Shown here: positions 9,192 through 19,500 of the stretch, piece after piece
How the letters are laid out: each line of letters opens with the position of its first letter
Numbering within the stretch: position 1 is the stretch's first letter
Assembly: GCA_009692065.1 (NCBI GenBank)
Contig: SHZY01000003.1
Location: forward strand, 1 to 64,000
Length of the DNA stretch: 64,000 nt
From: Gemmataceae bacterium
GTDB lineage: Bacteria; Planctomycetota; Planctomycetia; Gemmatales; Gemmataceae
Direction of reading: 5' to 3'
Translations under genes and position numbers: made by a program
Notes under the pieces: model-generated
Told to the model about the DNA's origin: nothing
Databases searched by the model: none
What the model saw: only the letters and a program-made list of their open reading frames with translations

Positions 9192-10175
9192 CTATTTGAG
9201 CGCCGCGACGATGGTGTCGACATTGTGCCGAATCATGCCGATGTACGTGCCCTCCGGCGTGCCTTCCTTGCCCATGGCGTCGGAGAACAACTCGCCCCCC
9301 TGAATTGCCTCATGGCCGCGCGCCTTGCAGCCTTCCAGAAGCGACTTCATGTTGCGTTGATTAACGCTGGTCTCGACGAACACGGCCTTCACCTTGCGCG
9401 CGACCATGAACTCGACGATCTGGTTGATGTCGCGCAAGCTCGCTTGCTGGTCGGTGCTGATGCCCTGGATGCCCTTGACCTCAATAACGTAGGCACGGCC
9501 AAAATAGCGGAAGGCGTCGTGAGACGTAATCAGGACGCGTTTTTCCTTGGGCTCAATCGAGGCGATTTTATTGATAGACTCCTCGTGAAGCTTGGCCAGC
9601 TCCGCGCGGTAGGCCTCGGTTCGCTTCTTGTAGGCGGCCGCGTTGGTCGGATCGTAGAGCGCGAGCGCATCACCGACGACGCCGGCGACCTGGCTCCACA
9701 GAGATACGTCAAACCACACGTGCGGATCGGGATGTTTGTCTTCATCTCGGAGAATGGATTTTGCCGGCAGATACTCGGCCACGGGAAACGCGGGCTTCTT
9801 GCGGGATACTTGTTCCAGCGTGTCGGTCATTTTTCCTTCCAGGTGCAGGCCTGAGTAGAAGATGACGTCGGACTCATTCATTTTCGCCACGTCGGCGGAT
9901 GTCACCTTGTAGAGGTGCGGATCGACGTCTTCGCCCATCAACTGCTCGACCTTTACGAATTCGCCGCCGATGTTGCGGACGATATCCCCGACCATGCCGA
10001 TCGTGCAAACGACCTTGATGGGCATGGCCCCCTTGTGCGTGAACGGTACCGTGACCTTCTTATCAGCGTGTGTGTGTAAGCCATCGCCGTTGTTGGCGAC
10101 CGGATCGCGCGTGCAGCCAAGAAGTGAAATCGATACCAGGCAGCTAAAACCGAAAAGTAGTATCAGTCGTTTCAT
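9192..10175 (-). CDS. Metal ABC transporter substrate-binding lipoprotein (ZnuA/TroA family)
   Basis: Lipobox LLGC; VVCTIGMVGDIVRNIGGEFVKVEQLMGEDVDPHLYK...DPHVWFDVSLW. Confidence 0.94.
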   Translation of the reverse strand: MKRLILLFGFSCLVSISLLGCTRDPVANNGDGLHTHADKKVTVPFTHKGAMPIKVVCTIGMVGDIVRNIGGEFVKVEQLMGEDVDPHLYKVTSADVAKMNESDVIFYSGLHLEGKMTDTLEQVSRKKPAFPVAEYLPAKSILRDEDKHPDPHVWFDVSLWSQVAGVVGDALALYDPTNAAAYKKRTEAYRAELAKLHEESINKIASIEPKEKRVLITSHDAFRYFGRAYVIEVKGIQGISTDQQASLRDINQIVEFMVARKVKAVFVETSVNQRNMKSLLEGCKARGHEAIQGGELFSDAMGKEGTPEGTYIGMIRHNVDTIVAALK

Positions 10176-10216
10176 GGGACCAGACACCTTTGAATTAGCG
10201 GCAGCTTATCAAACAA

Positions 10217-10230
10217 TAAGGTACGCCTAA
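10217..10230. promoter_or_regulatory. Candidate DtxR/MntR-type operator upstream of the metal ABC operon
   Basis: taaggtacgcctaa: half sites TAAGG/CCTAA around a 4-nt centre, 42 nt upstream of the lipoprotein start. Confidence 0.35.
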
Positions 10231-10336
10231 ATCGCCACGGTGTCAAGGTCCGGTTAGCGATAGTTTTTGACCCATCGCGGCGATGCGCGCTCCGCCTTCA
10301 CCGCCGGGTCCGTGTGACTTGCAGTTGTTGATTCTC

Positions 10337-11140
10337 CTACCAGCCGTTCCTCTGAATCTGCTGCCACAGCCGATCGATCGCTTGCCGCAGCTCCGGCGTC
10401 GCGCGCTCGCGCTGCTCCATCAGGTAATCGCGGGCCGACAGACCCATGATGAGCAGGTCCTGCTCGACAATGCGCCGCACGAGCGGATCGGCGTCGAGCA
10501 GCTTGGTGGCCTGGCAGATCGGCCGTGGACCGGGGCGGATGGCCGCTTTCTCGGTAGCTTTTGCAAGCTTGCCCTCTTTATCGATCAGCAGCTCGGCGCT
10601 CACCTGCCCGTTGCCTCCCTGCATGACGGTCGCTCGGCCGGTGGCCTTGTTGTCTTCGTACGCGAACTCCTTCGCCATCACCTCGAACTTGAACATGCCG
10701 TCCTGGTGAAACTCCGGCGTCAACGTCAACCACGCTGCCAGCAGGGTCTTGGCTTCCTTGTCATTCTTCACGGCGGCATGATTGGCGCGGAAGAACTTTT
10801 CCAGCGTCTTGGCGTCTTTCAGGTGCTGCAACTTGCCTTCCTTGGTGACGGCGAAGATGTTGGAGGCGGACAGGCCTTCGGGCATGATCCTTGCCACCGG
10901 ATAGATCCGAAAGCGGACGATGACCATGTGATGCTCGGGGAACACCGCGTTGACGGCGGCGCCGGCCTGAAGCGTGACCTCGCCGGCTTCCTTGCCGAAT
11001 TCCATTTTGTCGATGTGCTCACGCACCAGTACGACTGACTTTGGCATCGGCTTGGGTTCCTCCTTGTCCTGTGCCCATAGCGGCGCGAGGACGCCGAGAC
11101 AGCAGATCATCGCCGCCGTGAACCATTGGTGTAGCTTCAT
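10337..11140 (-). CDS. Secreted hypothetical protein
   Basis: Signal peptide MKLHQWFTAAMICCLGVLAPLWAQD; start at ATG 11140. Confidence 0.75.
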   Translation of the reverse strand: MKLHQWFTAAMICCLGVLAPLWAQDKEEPKPMPKSVVLVREHIDKMEFGKEAGEVTLQAGAAVNAVFPEHHMVIVRFRIYPVARIMPEGLSASNIFAVTKEGKLQHLKDAKTLEKFFRANHAAVKNDKEAKTLLAAWLTLTPEFHQDGMFKFEVMAKEFAYEDNKATGRATVMQGGNGQVSAELLIDKEGKLAKATEKAAIRPGPRPICQATKLLDADPLVRRIVEQDLLIMGLSARDYLMEQRERATPELRQAIDRLWQQIQRNGW

Positions 11141-11270
11141 GACTCGCTCCTTTGAAGTAAAGACCGTTGCTTGAATGTCTGAATTGAATTGACCCCGTGG
11201 GCGTATTGGATTAGTTTTAATGTTATCCCTGCGGCGGCTTGCCGCACAATGATCTATTCGAGGTGACTCC

Positions 11271-12638
11271 ATGCTGCGACTGGATGCACAAAAACCGGCC
11301 CGCTTCTGCGACGGCCTGATCCGCCGTGATTTCCTGCATGCCGGCGCGATCTCGGTGCTCGGCCTGACGCTGGGCGATTACCTTGCCGCACAGCAGAGCG
11401 GCCAGGCCGATCGCGACGTGAATTGCATCATGCTGTTCCTGGTCGGCGGCCCCAGCCACATTGACACGTGGGACCCGAAGCCCGACGCGCCGGTCGAGGT
11501 GCGCGGACCATTCCAGCCGACGGCAACCAACGTGCCGGGCATGCGCATCAGCGAAACCTTTCCGCGCATGGCTCGTCATGCCGACAAGTTCTCGCTGGTT
11601 CGTTCCGTTTATCACACCGCCGCGGCTGTACATGACACCGGCCATCAGATGATGCAAACCGGGCGTCTATTCACTGGCGGCATCGAGCATCCCCATATCG
11701 GCTGTGCCCTGGGTTACGTCAAAGGCCAGCGAGCCGAGATGCCGGCCCACGTACTGTTGCCTCGCCCGATTGGCCGCACCGGTGGCAACCTGCCGCATGG
11801 GCACACGGCGGGTTATCTGGGCCGAGCGCACGATCCGTTCATCCTCAACGCAGATCCTGCCGTGCCCGACTTCCAGGTGCCGGACCTGCTGCCCCCGTCG
11901 TACATTTCGCCGATCCGCGCCGACCGACGCCAACGGATGCGTGACGCCGTCGATGCCTCTCTGGATGCCTTCGAACACAATCAACAGGCCCGCCAGCTCG
12001 ACGGCAACTTTCAACTCGCCTACCGGTTGATGTCCAGCCCGCGAGCGCGCGAGGCGTTCAACCTGAACCAGGAATCGCCGACAATGCGCGACCGCTATGG
12101 CCGCACACGCTTTGGACAGAGTTGTCTGCTGGCCCGCCGCCTGATCGAACGCGGCGTGCGCTTCGTCACCGTCAACATGTTCGAGACGGTCTTCGACGAA
12201 GTCACCTGGGACATCCATGGCTCGCGGCCCTTCACCGACATCGCCCAAATGTCGCGCGAGGTGGTGCCGAACTTCGACCGCGCCTACTCCGCGCTGCTCG
12301 AAGATCTGACCGACCGCGGCCTCTATTCCAACACGATGGTCACCGCGATGGGCGAGTTCGGCCGCACGCCGAAGATCAACCCCGCCGGCGGCCGCGATCA
12401 TCATCCGGGCGTCTGGACCATCTTAATGGGCGGCGGTCCAATTCGCGGCGGCCGCGTCATCGGCGAATCCGACGAACTCGGCTATCGCCCGAAGTCGCGC
12501 CCCGTCACCACCGGCGAAGTCGCGGCGACTCTGTACCGCGGCCTCGGCCTCGATGTACATCGCGAGCTGCCGGGACCGCAGGGGCGGCCGATCCCGCTCG
12601 TCGATTTTGGGGTGCAGGCGATTCGGGAGTTGTTCTGA
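11271..12638 (+). CDS. DUF1501 domain-containing protein
   Basis: IRRDFLHAGAISVLGLTLGDYLA...CIMLFLVGGPSHIDTWDPKPDAPVEVRGPFQP...GEFGRTPKINPAGGRDHHPGVWTILMGGG. Confidence 0.93.
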   Translation: MLRLDAQKPARFCDGLIRRDFLHAGAISVLGLTLGDYLAAQQSGQADRDVNCIMLFLVGGPSHIDTWDPKPDAPVEVRGPFQPTATNVPGMRISETFPRMARHADKFSLVRSVYHTAAAVHDTGHQMMQTGRLFTGGIEHPHIGCALGYVKGQRAEMPAHVLLPRPIGRTGGNLPHGHTAGYLGRAHDPFILNADPAVPDFQVPDLLPPSYISPIRADRRQRMRDAVDASLDAFEHNQQARQLDGNFQLAYRLMSSPRAREAFNLNQESPTMRDRYGRTRFGQSCLLARRLIERGVRFVTVNMFETVFDEVTWDIHGSRPFTDIAQMSREVVPNFDRAYSALLEDLTDRGLYSNTMVTAMGEFGRTPKINPAGGRDHHPGVWTILMGGGPIRGGRVIGESDELGYRPKSRPVTTGEVAATLYRGLGLDVHRELPGPQGRPIPLVDFGVQAIRELF

Positions 12639-12657
12639 CCGGCGCTTGCAAGTTGCC

Positions 12658-12699
12658 GGGGGGGCGAGGCTCCTGCCGAGCCGCGAAGTCCGTTGTAAC
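12658..12699 (+). repeat. REP-like copy R1 (left 42-nt arm of composite)
   Basis: gggggggcgaggctcctgccgagccgcgaagtccgttgtaac matches the reverse complement of 13948-13989 with 2 mismatches. Confidence 0.9.
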
Positions 12700-12760
12700 C
12701 CGTCGCATCTCGTGCTGGAGGAGCCCGAAATGAACGCCGCTGAGTTACGAGAAATTCCCC

Positions 12761-13402
12761 TTGCCTCGGACTTCAAAACTGGCTTGGGGGGAAATCAGCT
12801 CATACCTCGCCAGCATCATGCAGGAGCGGCCGATCATCAATCTACTTGCGAACTGCCTGTGGAAGCAGAAGCCCAAGTATGCGTATGCGCTTGAGAGGTA
12901 TGAACATCACGATTTGACGGTGAATGGCAAGCACCTCGAGTTCAAGTTTAATTACGACACGTGTGCTGAAAAATTGAAAAAAGAATTGGGCAAGCTTGGT
13001 GAGAGCCTCACTGGAAAACCCACTGTCGAAACGAAAGGAAATTGGGGCGTCGCGCCGAGGATCTGGAAGGATCTAAGCCAGAAAAAACCTCATTTGTTCG
13101 TTTGGATTATCTGCGAGCGTGATTTGGGATCGCTGAGTAGGGACGAGCTCGAAAGGATATGCTATTATGAACCGCTGCTGAAATACCGGCGCTCCAATCC
13201 GTACAAGACAGGTCGCGAATTTTTGGGGACAGTTGACGGGTTCCTGGGAATACTCCAGGGGCTCAGGCCGTTCTCTGTCTTGCCGGCGGAAATCAAAACG
13301 AACGGCGACTTTCCGTCAATCTATCACTTTAGAATCTGTGAATTCCTGCAACCTTTAGGCTCGGCGGGAGCCTCGCCCTCCCGATCCGCGTGCCAGGGAT
13401 AA
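12761..13402 (+). CDS. Hypothetical protein, possible PD-(D/E)XK nuclease fold; start uncertain
   Basis: HDLTVNGKHLEFKFNYD resembles a D...E-x-K core; frame open from 12734 without a clear ATG; tail LGSAGASPSRSACQG is encoded by REP R2. Confidence 0.6.
   Translation: MPRTSKLAWGEISSYLASIMQERPIINLLANCLWKQKPKYAYALERYEHHDLTVNGKHLEFKFNYDTCAEKLKKELGKLGESLTGKPTVETKGNWGVAPRIWKDLSQKKPHLFVWIICERDLGSLSRDELERICYYEPLLKYRRSNPYKTGREFLGTVDGFLGILQGLRPFSVLPAEIKTNGDFPSIYHFRICEFLQPLGSAGASPSRSACQG
13358..13383 (-). repeat. REP-like copy R2
   Basis: ggctcggcgggagcctcgccctcccg; internal hairpin ggctc-ggcgg-gagcc. Confidence 0.9.
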
Positions 13403-13406
13403 CGAC

Positions 13407-13889
13407 ATGAACAGCCAGGGCAAAGACCACGGCAATCTTGCGAACCGAAAACATCCCATGCATGGCGTCCTCTTCGTGGACGGCCAACCGATAATTATTT
13501 TTGACACTGTTTGTACCAAGGATCGATCACCGTGGTTGGCCAGCGATGCGGTGCATCAATTACTTCGGGAAATCTGGCAGGAGGCGAGCGCGTGGTGGAT
13601 GGGAAGGTATATGATCATGCCGGATCATATACACTTCTTCGCGGCCGCTACCGAGTCAACGATTGCTTTCGATAGTTGGGTCAAATACTGGAAATCCCAG
13701 TTTACGAAGCGCCACAAGGTGCCGGAACATCGTTGGCTGACCGACCACTGGGACGTTCGCATCAGAAACGAAACTGCGTACGAAGAGAAGTGGGATTACG
13801 TCTTGCAAAATCCTGAGCGCGCGGGTTTGGTCGCCAAACCCAAAGATTGGCAGTGGCAAGGTGTCATTCACGATTTGCCATGGAAATGA
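13407..13889 (+). mobile_element. REP-associated tyrosine transposase (RAYT, Y1 transposase)
   Basis: HUH motif MIMPDHIHFFAA, C-terminal KWDYVLQNPERAGLV; flanked by REP copies R2 and R3/R4. Confidence 0.88.
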
Positions 13890-13910
13890 TCCAGATTGCA
13901 CGAATTGGTC

Positions 13911-13989
13911 GGGAGGGCGAGGCTCCTGCCGAGCCACGGAACGCCAAGTTACAACGGGCTTCGCGGCTCGGCAGGAGCCTCGCCCTCCC
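13911..13989. repeat. Inverted REP pair R3/R4 (BIME-like)
   Basis: gggagggcgaggctcctgccgagcc (13911-13935) and ggctcggcaggagcctcgccctccc (ending 13989) are perfect reverse complements. Confidence 0.93.
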
Positions 13990-13998
13990 ATCCCAGAA

Positions 13999-16467
13999 AT
14001 GAATCGGAAACCCATGAACACAATACTTTTAACGGCCGCCTTACTTCTCCCTGGCCAACCATCGCTGCAAATCCAGCCGCCCGCCGTCACGCTCACCGGC
14101 CCCCAGGCGACGCAACGCTTGATCGTGCTACGGGCCGAGAACAACGAGATCGTCGGCGACATCACGCCACGCGCCGAATTCTTCTCCTCCAACCCGAAAG
14201 TCGCGACCGTTGACGAAACCGGCGTCGTCAAGGCGATCGGTGATGGCGAAACTAACATCTCCGCGGCCCATGATGACATGCGTGCTGTCGTGAGGGTCAA
14301 AGTCGAAAAGACGCGTGAAGCGTCCACCGTAAGCTTCGCCAACCACGTGATTCCGTTGCTGACAAAGGTCGGCTGCAACTCGGGCGCATGCCATGGCGCG
14401 CTGGCCGGCAAGGGAGGCATGAAGCTCTCGCTGCGCGGCTACGATCCGGACGCCGATCATTTCGTGCTGACCCGGCAAGCCGGCGCCCGCCGCGTCAATC
14501 GGCAGGAACCGGCGCGTAGCTTGATGCTCATGAAGCCGACGCTGGCGCTGCCGCACGGCGGCGGCTTGAAGCTGGACGTCAAGTCGCCCGAGTTTCGCGT
14601 GCTGGCCGACTGGATTGCCGAGGGGGCGCCGGGCGTTTCCAAAACCGAAGCGAAGATTGAACGCATCGAGGCGTTTCCGCCGCGCGCGACGTTGAAGCCG
14701 CAGGACCAACTGCAAGTCGTCGTTCGCGCCTGGTATTCCGACGGCCACTCCGAAGAAGTGACGCGCTGGGCCCGCTATGGTAGCACGGAGGACCTGGTCG
14801 CCGGTGTCGATGACTTGGGCCTCGTCAAGGTTGCGGGCCACGGTGAAGCTGCCATTTCGGTGATCTTTGCGAATCAGGTGGCGCTGGTGCGCGTTGCGTC
14901 GCCATTCGAAAACAACGTCAAGCCGAAGGTATACGCGCAGTCGCCTCGCCATAACTTCATCGACGATCTCGTCGTCAAGAAGCTCGCGGCGCTCAAGATT
15001 CCGCCATCGCCGCAATGCTCGGACAGCGAGTTCATTCGGCGTGCGTACCTGGATGCGATGGGAGTGCTGCCTTCGCCCGACGAAGTGCGCAAGTTCACGA
15101 GCGATCCGCGCAAGGATCGACGCGCCAAGTTAATCGACGCAATCGTGCAGCGACCGGAGTTCGTCGATTACTGGACCTACAGGTGGTCCGACCTGCTGTT
15201 GATTTCAAGCCGCAAGCTGCCGCAGCCTGCCATGCGGGCGTTCTATCAATTCGTGCGGCAAAGCGTGGCTGACGACAAGCCGTGGGACCGGTTCGCACGC
15301 GATATCCTCACGGTGCGCGGCAACACCTTGCAGAACGGCCAGGCGAATTACTTCATGCTCCACAAGGACATCAGCGTTTTAAGCGAGACGACGGCGTTGA
15401 CATTCATGGGCATGTCGATCATGTGTGCGCGGTGCCACAACCATCCGCTCGAGAAATGGACGCAGGATCAATACTGGGGCATGGCCAATCTGTTTTCGCA
15501 AATCGCGATCAAGAACGGCGAGCGCGCCGGTGAGTTCAGCATTCAATCGACTGGCGAAGGCGACGTCGCCCATCCGCGCCGCGGCATCGCCATGGCCCCA
15601 ACCCCGCTCGATGGTAAACCTCATGCCGGCGCAAAAGATCGCCGCGAGTACTTCGCTGATTGGCTCACGGCGCCCGACAATCCGTATTTCTCCAAGGCGC
15701 TCAGTAATCGCGTCTGGCGCAACTTCCTTGGGCGCGGACTGGTGGAAGCCGAGGACGACCTGCGGCAGACGAATCCCGCGTCGAACGAAGAGCTGCTGGA
15801 CGCGCTGGCACGTGATTTCGTCAAGAACAAATACGACATCAAGCATCTGATCCGCTCGATCATGAACTCGGCCGCGTATCAGCGTTCTGCTATGCCGCAA
15901 GCGGCGAACAAGGGGGATGATCGTTACTACTCACGGTATCTCATTCGTCGACTTCCCGCGGAAGTCGTGCTCGACGCCTACAGCGATTTCACCAAAGTGC
16001 CGACTGCGTTCACGAAAGTCGCCGTCGGCTCCTCCGGCGGCGATGCGGCGACCGCGGATTATCCGCTGGGTACCCGCGCTTTGCAACTGCCCGATACGCA
16101 GCTCGTCTCGCAATTCCTCGACGCCTTCGGCCGGCCCGAGCGCGGCCAAACCTGTTCATGCGAACGGCAGCAGGAATCGAGCGTCACGCAAGCGCTGCAC
16201 CTGAACAACGGCCAAACGCTGAATGATAAGCTGCGCAGCAAGAAGTCGCGCGTCGAAGAATGGCTCAACGAGAAGGTCGGCGACGATGAGGCGATCCTCC
16301 GCGTATTCAGCCTTGCCCTCTCGCGTGCCCCGAATGACGCAGAGCTGGCACGCTTCCGCAAGCTGATGGCCGAGTCGGCCCGCGATCCGCAAGTGGGGCG
16401 CCGCGAGGTGCTGGAGGACCTGTGCTGGTCCGTGCTGACGAGCCGGGAGTTTTTGTTCAATCGCTGA
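13999..16467 (+). CDS. DUF1549/DUF1553 (PSCyt2/PSD1) protein with Ig-like N-terminal region
   Basis: VIPLLTKVGCNSGACHG, FIRRAYLDAMGVLPSPDEVRKF, NHPLEKWTQDQYWGMANLFSQI, ALSNRVWRNFLGRGLVEAEDDLRQTNPASNEELLDALARDF; upstream ORF extension runs through the REP pair. Confidence 0.93.
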   Translation: MNRKPMNTILLTAALLLPGQPSLQIQPPAVTLTGPQATQRLIVLRAENNEIVGDITPRAEFFSSNPKVATVDETGVVKAIGDGETNISAAHDDMRAVVRVKVEKTREASTVSFANHVIPLLTKVGCNSGACHGALAGKGGMKLSLRGYDPDADHFVLTRQAGARRVNRQEPARSLMLMKPTLALPHGGGLKLDVKSPEFRVLADWIAEGAPGVSKTEAKIERIEAFPPRATLKPQDQLQVVVRAWYSDGHSEEVTRWARYGSTEDLVAGVDDLGLVKVAGHGEAAISVIFANQVALVRVASPFENNVKPKVYAQSPRHNFIDDLVVKKLAALKIPPSPQCSDSEFIRRAYLDAMGVLPSPDEVRKFTSDPRKDRRAKLIDAIVQRPEFVDYWTYRWSDLLLISSRKLPQPAMRAFYQFVRQSVADDKPWDRFARDILTVRGNTLQNGQANYFMLHKDISVLSETTALTFMGMSIMCARCHNHPLEKWTQDQYWGMANLFSQIAIKNGERAGEFSIQSTGEGDVAHPRRGIAMAPTPLDGKPHAGAKDRREYFADWLTAPDNPYFSKALSNRVWRNFLGRGLVEAEDDLRQTNPASNEELLDALARDFVKNKYDIKHLIRSIMNSAAYQRSAMPQAANKGDDRYYSRYLIRRLPAEVVLDAYSDFTKVPTAFTKVAVGSSGGDAATADYPLGTRALQLPDTQLVSQFLDAFGRPERGQTCSCERQQESSVTQALHLNNGQTLNDKLRSKKSRVEEWLNEKVGDDEAILRVFSLALSRAPNDAELARFRKLMAESARDPQVGRREVLEDLCWSVLTSREFLFNR

Positions 16468-16471
16468 GTTT

Positions 16472-16533
16472 CATATAGCCCGCCGTTTACGGCGGGTGTG
16501 TAGAAAGACCCGCCGTAAACGGCGGGCTATATG
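16472..16533. repeat. Perfect 26-bp inverted repeat
   Basis: catatagcccgccgtttacggcgggt / acccgccgtaaacggcgggctatatg, 10-nt loop, 5 nt after the stop at 16467. Confidence 0.95.
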
Positions 16534-16544
16534 GCGAGGGTTCT

Positions 16545-19500
16545 ATGCCACGTATTGTTACCGCGACCATGGCGATTTTTCTCACGTGCAGCGCGCTGTG
16601 CGCACAAACACCCAGCTACTCCAAGGACATCCGCCCCTTCCTCACGAAGTATTGCCTCGAATGCCACAACGCCAAGACATTGAAGGGCACGCTCAGCCTC
16701 GAAACCCACAAGGCGATGATGGACGGTTCCGACAGCGGCCCGGTGATCGTCGCGGGGCAGCCGGACAAAAGCAAGCTGGTGCTGCTGACGGAACACAAAG
16801 AAAAACCAACGATGCCGCCGCCGAAGGCGAAGTTCCAGCCGACGAAGGCCGAGATCAAGCAGCTTCGAGAGTGGGTGTTGGCGGGTGCGAAGGACGACGC
16901 GGTGAACGTCAAGGTCGAGCTACCGGTGATTAAGCCGAAAGTGCGTGGGTCGCAGCCCGTTACCGCTCTTTACTGTTCCAGGGCGCCCGACGAAGTCTTG
17001 GGCATCGCGCGAGAAAATACCGTGACCCACATCATATTGAGCCCCTCCAATTTTGGAGACCGGAGCAGGTACGACACGCAGGGGAAGGGTTCCGTTACGG
17101 CGTTGGCGGCAGTTCAAGGCACGATAATCGCGCAGCCCCGATTTGTGGCATTGAGCCGCCCAGGCGAGCACGGTAGCGTCCGCGTCGGATTTGGCGACAA
17201 CTTGAAGGGGGAACATCCAGCCCACACGAACACTATTCTCGATCTCGTTGTTGACAAGGCGGGGCGTTGGCTTGCATCGGCAAGTTATGACACGCGAATT
17301 CACGTGAAGGAATGGCAAGGCGAGAAATTCCACATCCTCAAAGAACACAGCGACGCCGTCTACGGTCTAGCGTTCAATCCCGACGGCACACTGCTCGCGT
17401 CCGTGTCTGCGGATCGGGCCATGAAGGTATTCGATGTCGAAAAAGGCAAGCTACTCTACACTCTCGGCGAAGCGACCGATTGGCTTTACACGGTCGCCTG
17501 GAGCCCGGACGGCAGATACCTCGTCTCCGGCGGCGTCGATAAGAGCCTTCGCGTCTACGAGGCCCTCCGGCCCCTTACGGGGACCGGCTCGCCATGGAAT
17601 TCCGGCGCAAAGCTGCGGCAATCGGTGTTCGCGCATGAGGGCGCAGTGCAGAAGGTCGTGTTCACCAGCGATTCAAAGACGCTCTATTCCGTCGGCCAGG
17701 ACCGCGTCGTCAAGGCGTGGGACATCGAGAAGATGGCCGAACGCAAGGTCTACGACAAGCAGCCCGAGACGGTCCTTTGTCTGGCGTTGCGCGAGGACGC
17801 GGGGCAGTTCATCGTTGGCCGCTATGACGGCATCGTGCAATTGATCGACATGAAGTCCGGCAAGGTCGTGCATGAGTTCGGCCAGGTGAAAGAAGGGGAG
17901 AAGGGGAGAAAGAAAGAAGGGGAGGAGAAACCGGCGCGAAACCCGCAGGCGAGCGCGGCGAGCCTGCGGGACCAAGTTCCGGCCATTACCAACATCGCCG
18001 GCACGCTCGACCGCGCCGGCGCCGTCCACGTTCACCGCATCGACGTCAAGAAAGACCAGCAGCTCGGCGTGCAGCTCATCAAGGCGAAGGACTCCAAGAT
18101 CGAACCCGTCCTCACGGTCACGGACAAGGCCGGCCGCATCATTGCCGATAGCTACGACGGCCATCTCGGCGTCATGTTTCCCGCTGAGGGCAACTACTCC
18201 ATAAGTGTGCGCGATCGCGAGTACCGTGGTGGGCCCGACTTCAAGTATCAGCTCAAGCTCGGCGAGATCCCGATCGTTATGTCGGTGTTCCCGATGGGCA
18301 TGCCGCGCGGCACGAAGGGGGACATCCATCTCGACGGCGTATTCTTACCGAAGAAAGTAATACCGCTGGCCGTCGCCAAGGACGCCGGATTCGCTCAGAT
18401 GTTGCCGCTTTCCATCGGCAACGGCGTCCTCGGCAAGGCGCAGATCGTAGTCGGCGAATACCCGGAGTTCATCGGCGGCGGCAAGATGTCGGTCAACAGC
18501 ACCGCCAACGGCCGCATCGAGAAAGATAACCAAAAAGATCTATGGAGCTTCAGCGCCAAGAAAGGCCAGCGGCTCATCGTCGAGGCCAACGCCCGCCGCA
18601 TCGGCAGCCGGCTCGACTCCGTCATCGAGATTCTCCACAAGAACGACCAGCCGGTGCCCCGCGCCGTTCTGCGTTGCCAGGCGAAGACGAATGTCACTTT
18701 TCGCGATCACGATTCGGCGCAAGGCGGCATCCGCATCGATGTCTGGAGCGAACTGGCAACCAACGATTTACTTTACGTCGGCAACGAGCTGATGAAGATC
18801 AAGGAATTGCCTACGCATCCCGACGCGGATTGCAATTTCTTCGCGACCGACGGCAAACGGCTCACGTACCTCGATACGACGCCAACGCATCATGCCAACA
18901 ACACGCCGATGTACAAGGTGTCGCTGCATCCGCCCGGCACCACGTTTCCGCCCAACGGGTTCCCCGTCTTCACGCTCTATTACAAGAACGACGACGGCGG
19001 GCCCGGTTATGGCCGTGATTCGCGCCTCATCTTCGATCCGCCCGCCGACGGCGAGTACAAGGTGCGCATCGCCGACGCGCGCGGCATGGGGGGCGTTAAC
19101 TTCGGCTATCGGCTAACCATCCGGCCCCCGCATGAGCATTTCACCTTGCGCGCGACGCCAACGGCACCCATCGTCTCACGCGGCGGCGCCGTGCCGATCA
19201 CTATCACCGCCGAGCGCATCGATGGGTTCGACGGCCCGATCCTGGTGAAACCGCAACTGCCGTCCGGCTTCCACATGCCGGCGACAACGATCGAAGCAGG
19301 GACCTACACGACCACCGTTGCGCTGTTCGCTGACGTTGACGCCAAGTTGCCGAAGAGAATTCTGACACTGATACTCGAAAGCAGCAGCACCCAGGCGACC
19401 GGCCTGCGGTTCCCCCCGACCTTGGCCATTCTCGACATGCCAAAGCTGATCGAGCCGGGCGACATCGTGACGACGACGGCGGAGTCGGAGGTGTCGATCA

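Noticed and set aside
13861-13998. N-terminal extension of the DUF1549/DUF1553 ORF (GGRGSCRATERQVTTGFAARQEPRPP)
   Set aside because: It is a translation of the REP R3/R4 pair overlapping the RAYT 3' end; the real signal peptide starts near 13999-14014.
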